From Collybia mongolica (lineage: Eukaryota > Basidiomycota > Agaricomycetes > Agaricales > Clitocybaceae), in contig JAAXNY010000001.1 in assembly GCA_013420905.1 (NCBI GenBank), forward strand, positions 1,178,001 through 1,242,000: a DNA stretch of 64,000 bases. The letters are read 5' to 3'. Made by a program: the position numbers and the translations under genes. The notes under the pieces are model-generated. The model ran no database searches and was not told the DNA's origin. It saw nothing but the letters and a program-made list of their open reading frames with translations. How positions within the stretch are numbered: position 1 is the first letter of the stretch; each line of letters opens with the position of its first letter. This document shows, one piece after another, positions 61,001 to 64,000 of the stretch.

Positions 61001-61225
61001 CCACCAGCTACAAAGGCGTTACTTGCGATTAGCGTTGAGGGTAAGAGGCATCATTATTTATTTCCCATTTCACGTTGACCAACCAGCCATGTAGATGCGC
61101 TCCACCATATTATCGGTATTGCAGAAGAAGCTCTCGAATCTTTGAAAGAGAGGGATCGATTAGCTGGACTGGTTACACAGAGAGAGCAGATCAGGGACAC
61201 GAAGCCGCACGAACAATCAGATTAA
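58094..61225 (+). CDS. TOK1: TOK-type two-pore-domain outward-rectifier K+ channel
   Basis: Plasma-membrane K+ channel with two pore loops, as in yeast Tok1. ATG 58094 is the first in frame; GTAAGC...TTACAG just upstream may be a leader intron. An acidic N-terminal region (residues about 30-105) precedes eight expected membrane segments. The first pore filter, TIGFGD, is formed across the intron ending near 59275. The second, TIGYGD, is formed across the intron at about 60325-60380. Between the pores lies a long basic cytoplasmic linker (YRKRVKSARLRRRAAQWEKR). The final helix is VATMTILISILSEAYSNRYK, followed by a long C-terminal tail ending REQIRDTKPHEQSD at TAA 61223-61225. About eight introns are needed. 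Roughly 850-900 aa. Both filters are intact. Confidence 0.92.
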
Positions 61226-61536
61226 TGGAATTGTCAGTCAATCCGCATAGAGCTTATGACTAAGACGTTCATTCTCTCTTACGCTACTAGCTACACGCCT
61301 ATTAGGAGACCAAAAAAAGATTTAAAACTCGCTAAACAAGGATGACGTCACCTGTACCCGTGATCACAATGCACCTTATGATATAAATGCCAGACTACCA
61401 GCAACCACAAGGTCGCACTGATGGCTGGTATTTGCTTCTGAAGTTCTCGTCTTCTACACTCACATCGTGAAGAACGGGTATTGATGTGTGGGTACGTCTC
61501 GGGTTTTGCCCACATACCTATTCGGCCACTCACAAG
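61226..61536. other. Intergenic region upstream of the EEP gene
   Basis: No gene seen; AT-rich near 61310-61330, likely the promoter of the following gene. Confidence 0.4.
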
Positions 61537-62864
61537 ATGCGTTTATTACTTGCAGGTTATCTCATTCAATATGCTCTCGGCACAGCTGCAGCTTCTATGC
61601 GTATTGCGACATACAACCTACGTTTCGATTCACAGCCCAACAATATCACCGTTCAACAGTCCTTAGACGCTCTTGGGGATCCCTTACAACAGCCAAATTT
61701 CCAACAGTTCAAGACTGAGCAACCATGGAGTACTCGCCGGATTCGGGTCGCAGAGCACCTGCAAAGAGAAGGAGTTGTCATAGCAGGTCTGTTCTCAAAA
61801 CGATACTCCATTCACCGTTATATAATATATATCCCCCAGGATTCCAGGAGGCTCTTGTCAGGCAGGTCAACGACCTGGCAACGTTGTTAGGTAATGAGTG
61901 GTCTTGGGTATGTCTTTCCTTATAAAATAGTTTGATAAGAGAGTTTATGCATTATATGCAGATCGGTGTAGGTCGTGACGATGGCGTAGCAGCCGGGGAA
62001 TTTAGCCCCATATTTTATAACAGGTATTTTGAGTATGTTCAGACGCTGATCTAGCAAACGAATATCCATCATAGTGAATTCAAGTTGCTCTCAAATGATT
62101 CTTTCTGGCTTTCGTGAGTTCACCCACTCCCATCCAGATCTTGCGTGTTATGTTGTTCAATGTACTGTCACCGTAGGAATACGCCTTTCCAACCATCAAA
62201 ATTTCCGGGCGCGGGGTCCGTCCGCATTTGCACCGCTGCACACTTCTCTCATGTGTCTGGGAGAAACTTCACGTATCTGAACACCCACTTGGATGACCAA
62301 TCTGATGCTCAGCGAAAGCTGGGGGCATCAATGCTTCTGACCAGAGCGCGTTTTGAAGCAGTCAGAACGAATGGTCCTGTGTTTATAACGGGCGACTTCA
62401 ACAGGCATGCATGCAGCTTCGATCCCTCACCTTTACTGACACACCCCTCCCAGTCCATCTGTGGGCACAAGTTCTGGGGCTTATAGCATTATCACAGGAG
62501 TCGCCCCACCCGTAGCCATCAATGCCACCTTTGCTGCCAAATTCGCTGTTGAGACAGACCAACTTCCTGATTTCAAGATGCTTGACTTGAGGGGACAAAC
62601 ACCGCGGCGGAATGTTGCGTCCAACTTTGCAACGTTCACTGGTTTCACAGCCCCCAATGACACTTCTCACTGGACCAGGATTGATTTTGTATATGGTGGA
62701 AGCAATTTGGGATGGTTGGTAGCTCCATTGTGTGGAGCCTTATCAGCCCAAACTGACAATAACTGTCTAGGACGGCAGATAGATATTCTGTTGGAACCGC
62801 TCTTTCCGACGACGGAATTCTTGCCAGTGATCACCGCCCTGTCTTTGCTGACATCTCGATTTAA
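61537..62864 (+). CDS. Secreted endonuclease/exonuclease/phosphatase-family protein
   Basis: DNase-I-fold metal-dependent phosphoesterase. ATG 61537 opens a signal peptide (MRLLLAGYLIQYALGTAAA), suggesting secretion. Conserved EEP motifs run in order: MRIATYNLRFDSQ (metal-binding Asn), FQEAL (metal-binding Glu, after a splice near 61840), GRDDGVAAGEFSPIFYN and SGRNFTYLNTHLDDQSD (catalytic His). FITGDFN (Asp and Asn), WTRIDFVYGGSN and, in the last exon, ASDHRPVFADI (catalytic Asp-His) follow. The last intron joins NLGW to TADRYSVGTALSDDGILASD; without it the reading frame would miss the SDHRP motif. About six short introns. The substrate may be nucleic acid or a phospholipid headgroup; sequence cannot tell. 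TAA at 62862-62864. Confidence 0.88.
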
Positions 62865-63120
62865 ATGGTTACGAGACCTAGTTCCATGGCCCCGTAGATA
62901 ATATACAAACCAGTAGGATACATTGTACGGAAACACTGCTGTTCATTCAGCTTATCCCAGCCACGCTGCCGCTTCCCTGCAAGGGTGCCCGTCAATCAGT
63001 CCCGCGGTCTTTGATCTATCTGTCTGTCTGTCCTCCTCCTATATATATATATTATATTATATTATATTATATTATATATCTGTCTATATTAAAGTACTAC
63101 GGCCGTGTGAATTTGATTGT
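62865..63120. other. 3' flank with AT microsatellite
   Basis: After the EEP gene, an AT-rich microsatellite of alternating TA and TATAT units occupies about 63041-63078. It marks the boundary to the repeat block. Confidence 0.6.
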
Positions 63121-64000
63121 GACTAATCCTGACTAAGCGCTGACTAAGTCTGACAAAGCAGCAAAAAAAGTTGTCTTATAAGTAGAGTGCTGACTAAGGA
63201 TGACAAAGCAAGAAAATTTGTTAAAGTCACCTGCTCAAGTCACCTGCTCAAGTCACCTGCTCAAATCACCTGCTCAAACCAGCTCAAATCACCTGCCTCA
63301 AAACACAACATAACCAGCACGTCACATGACCTCCAAAGCGCACAAAATCAATAAATATTAACCCATCTGTATGCACACTTCCTCATAAATTTCAGATGCT
63401 CAAACTATTTTATAAAAAATACATTCAAATGGTGCTACTGCTCATGAAATTACAGACAGACAAAAATGAAAATGACTTTTACCTGACCAATTCTGCTATA
63501 AAACCTTTAATTCACACAATATATTCCAAACAAACCCTATTTTAATTACATCATATTGCATTATATTTATAATAAAAAAAGTTCTATCCAGGTCATGATC
63601 ACATGCTAAGTCACCTGCCTCAAAACAAACATAATCACCTGCTTTACAGCACAGGATAATCACAACTAAAGTGGACTAAAGTCAACAAATATTATCTGTT
63701 ATCCTTAACTTATTTGTGTGTATATCCTGCCTGACAAGTTTCAGATGCTCAACTAAAACAGTAAAATAGGTATTTAAATGGTGCTACTGCTTATAAAATT
63801 ACAAATCAAGAATATACAGACAAACATGGAAATGACTTTACCTAATCAATTCTGCCATCAAGCCTTTAATCAATGCAATGTATTCTGAGATTACAAATCC
63901 TGTTTTAAAACCTGATACATTATACACTAAAAAAAACTCTCTTTCCACCAAATATAATGATATAAACTCTAACAAAATACTGGAAATAATTCATGGAAAT
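63121..64000. repeat. AT-rich tandem repeat block running off the window
   Basis: The block starts with degenerate TGACTAAG / TGACAAAGCA repeats (63121-63212). A 13-bp minisatellite, AAGTCACCTGCTC, follows with three exact units from 63224 and decayed units to about 63302. Then come two long repeats: TTCAGATGCTCAA at 63391 recurs at 63740. The following 200 bp align well (AAATGGTGCTACTGCT, AATGACTTT, CAATTCTGC, CCTTTAAT), giving a period of 349 bp. The sequence is very AT-rich, without open frames, and unlike the genes beside it. It may be part of a transposable element, a subtelomere-like array or a heterochromatic island. Confidence 0.75.

Overview
The window is nuclear DNA of a basidiomycete fungus, most likely an agaricomycete. 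Genes are cut by many short introns of about 45-70 bp with GT...AG (rarely GC...AG) borders. Housekeeping products are clearly fungal: GPI3/PIG-A, calcineurin A, OLE1-type desaturase with fused cytochrome b5, URA5, a TOK-type K+ channel and MRS2. There is a Ty1/copia element with a gag-PR-IN-RT-RNaseH polyprotein. Gene models were assembled by hand from reading frames and splice signals, so most exon borders are inference.

Layout: 0.8-2.3 kb alpha/beta hydrolase (+); 3.0-4.9 kb GPI3 (+); 5.0-9.8 kb long disordered WW-domain protein (-); 10.0-11.1 kb UNC-50/Gmh1 protein in eight small exons (+); 11.6-14.1 kb calcineurin A (+); 15.3-15.9 kb decayed copy of an unknown family (-); 17.9-19.3 kb carboxymuconate-cycloisomerase-like lyase (+); 19.9-20.7 kb RING/C2H2 protein (+); 21.1-22.1 kb short-chain dehydrogenase (+); 24.4-25.2 kb nucleotidyltransferase-like protein (-); 25.9-27.9 kb MRS2 (+); 30.7-32.3 kb single-pass surface protein (-); 32.6 kb intron-containing tRNA-Val(UAC) (+); 34.3-39.0 kb complete but decayed copia element (+); 40.0-40.6 kb short secreted paralogue of the surface protein (+); 42.4-43.7 kb C2H2 protein (+); 44.4-45.9 kb second copy of the unknown family (-); 46.2-47.4 kb multi-spanning membrane protein (-); 50.0-51.7 kb delta-9 desaturase (+); 53.4-53.9 kb small membrane protein (+); 56.0-56.7 kb unidentified coding-like stretch (+); 57.2-57.9 kb URA5 (-); 58.1-61.2 kb TOK-type K+ channel (+); 61.5-62.9 kb secreted endonuclease/exonuclease/phosphatase protein (+); 62.9 kb to the end, AT-rich tandem repeats.

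The genes do not form an obvious cluster. Several serve membrane and ion homeostasis (calcineurin, K+ channel, mitochondrial Mg2+ channel, desaturase, GPI synthesis, UNC-50), which looks like ordinary gene order rather than a pathway. The points most worth a second look are: (i) the copia element, in which all nine in-frame stops are TGA at positions readable as former CGA arginine codons, although its LTRs differ at one base; (ii) two decayed copies of an unrecognised gene family 30 kb apart; (iii) an ectodomain family present in a transmembrane and a tail-less form on either side of the copia insertion; and (iv) a 349-bp-period repeat block running off the right end.
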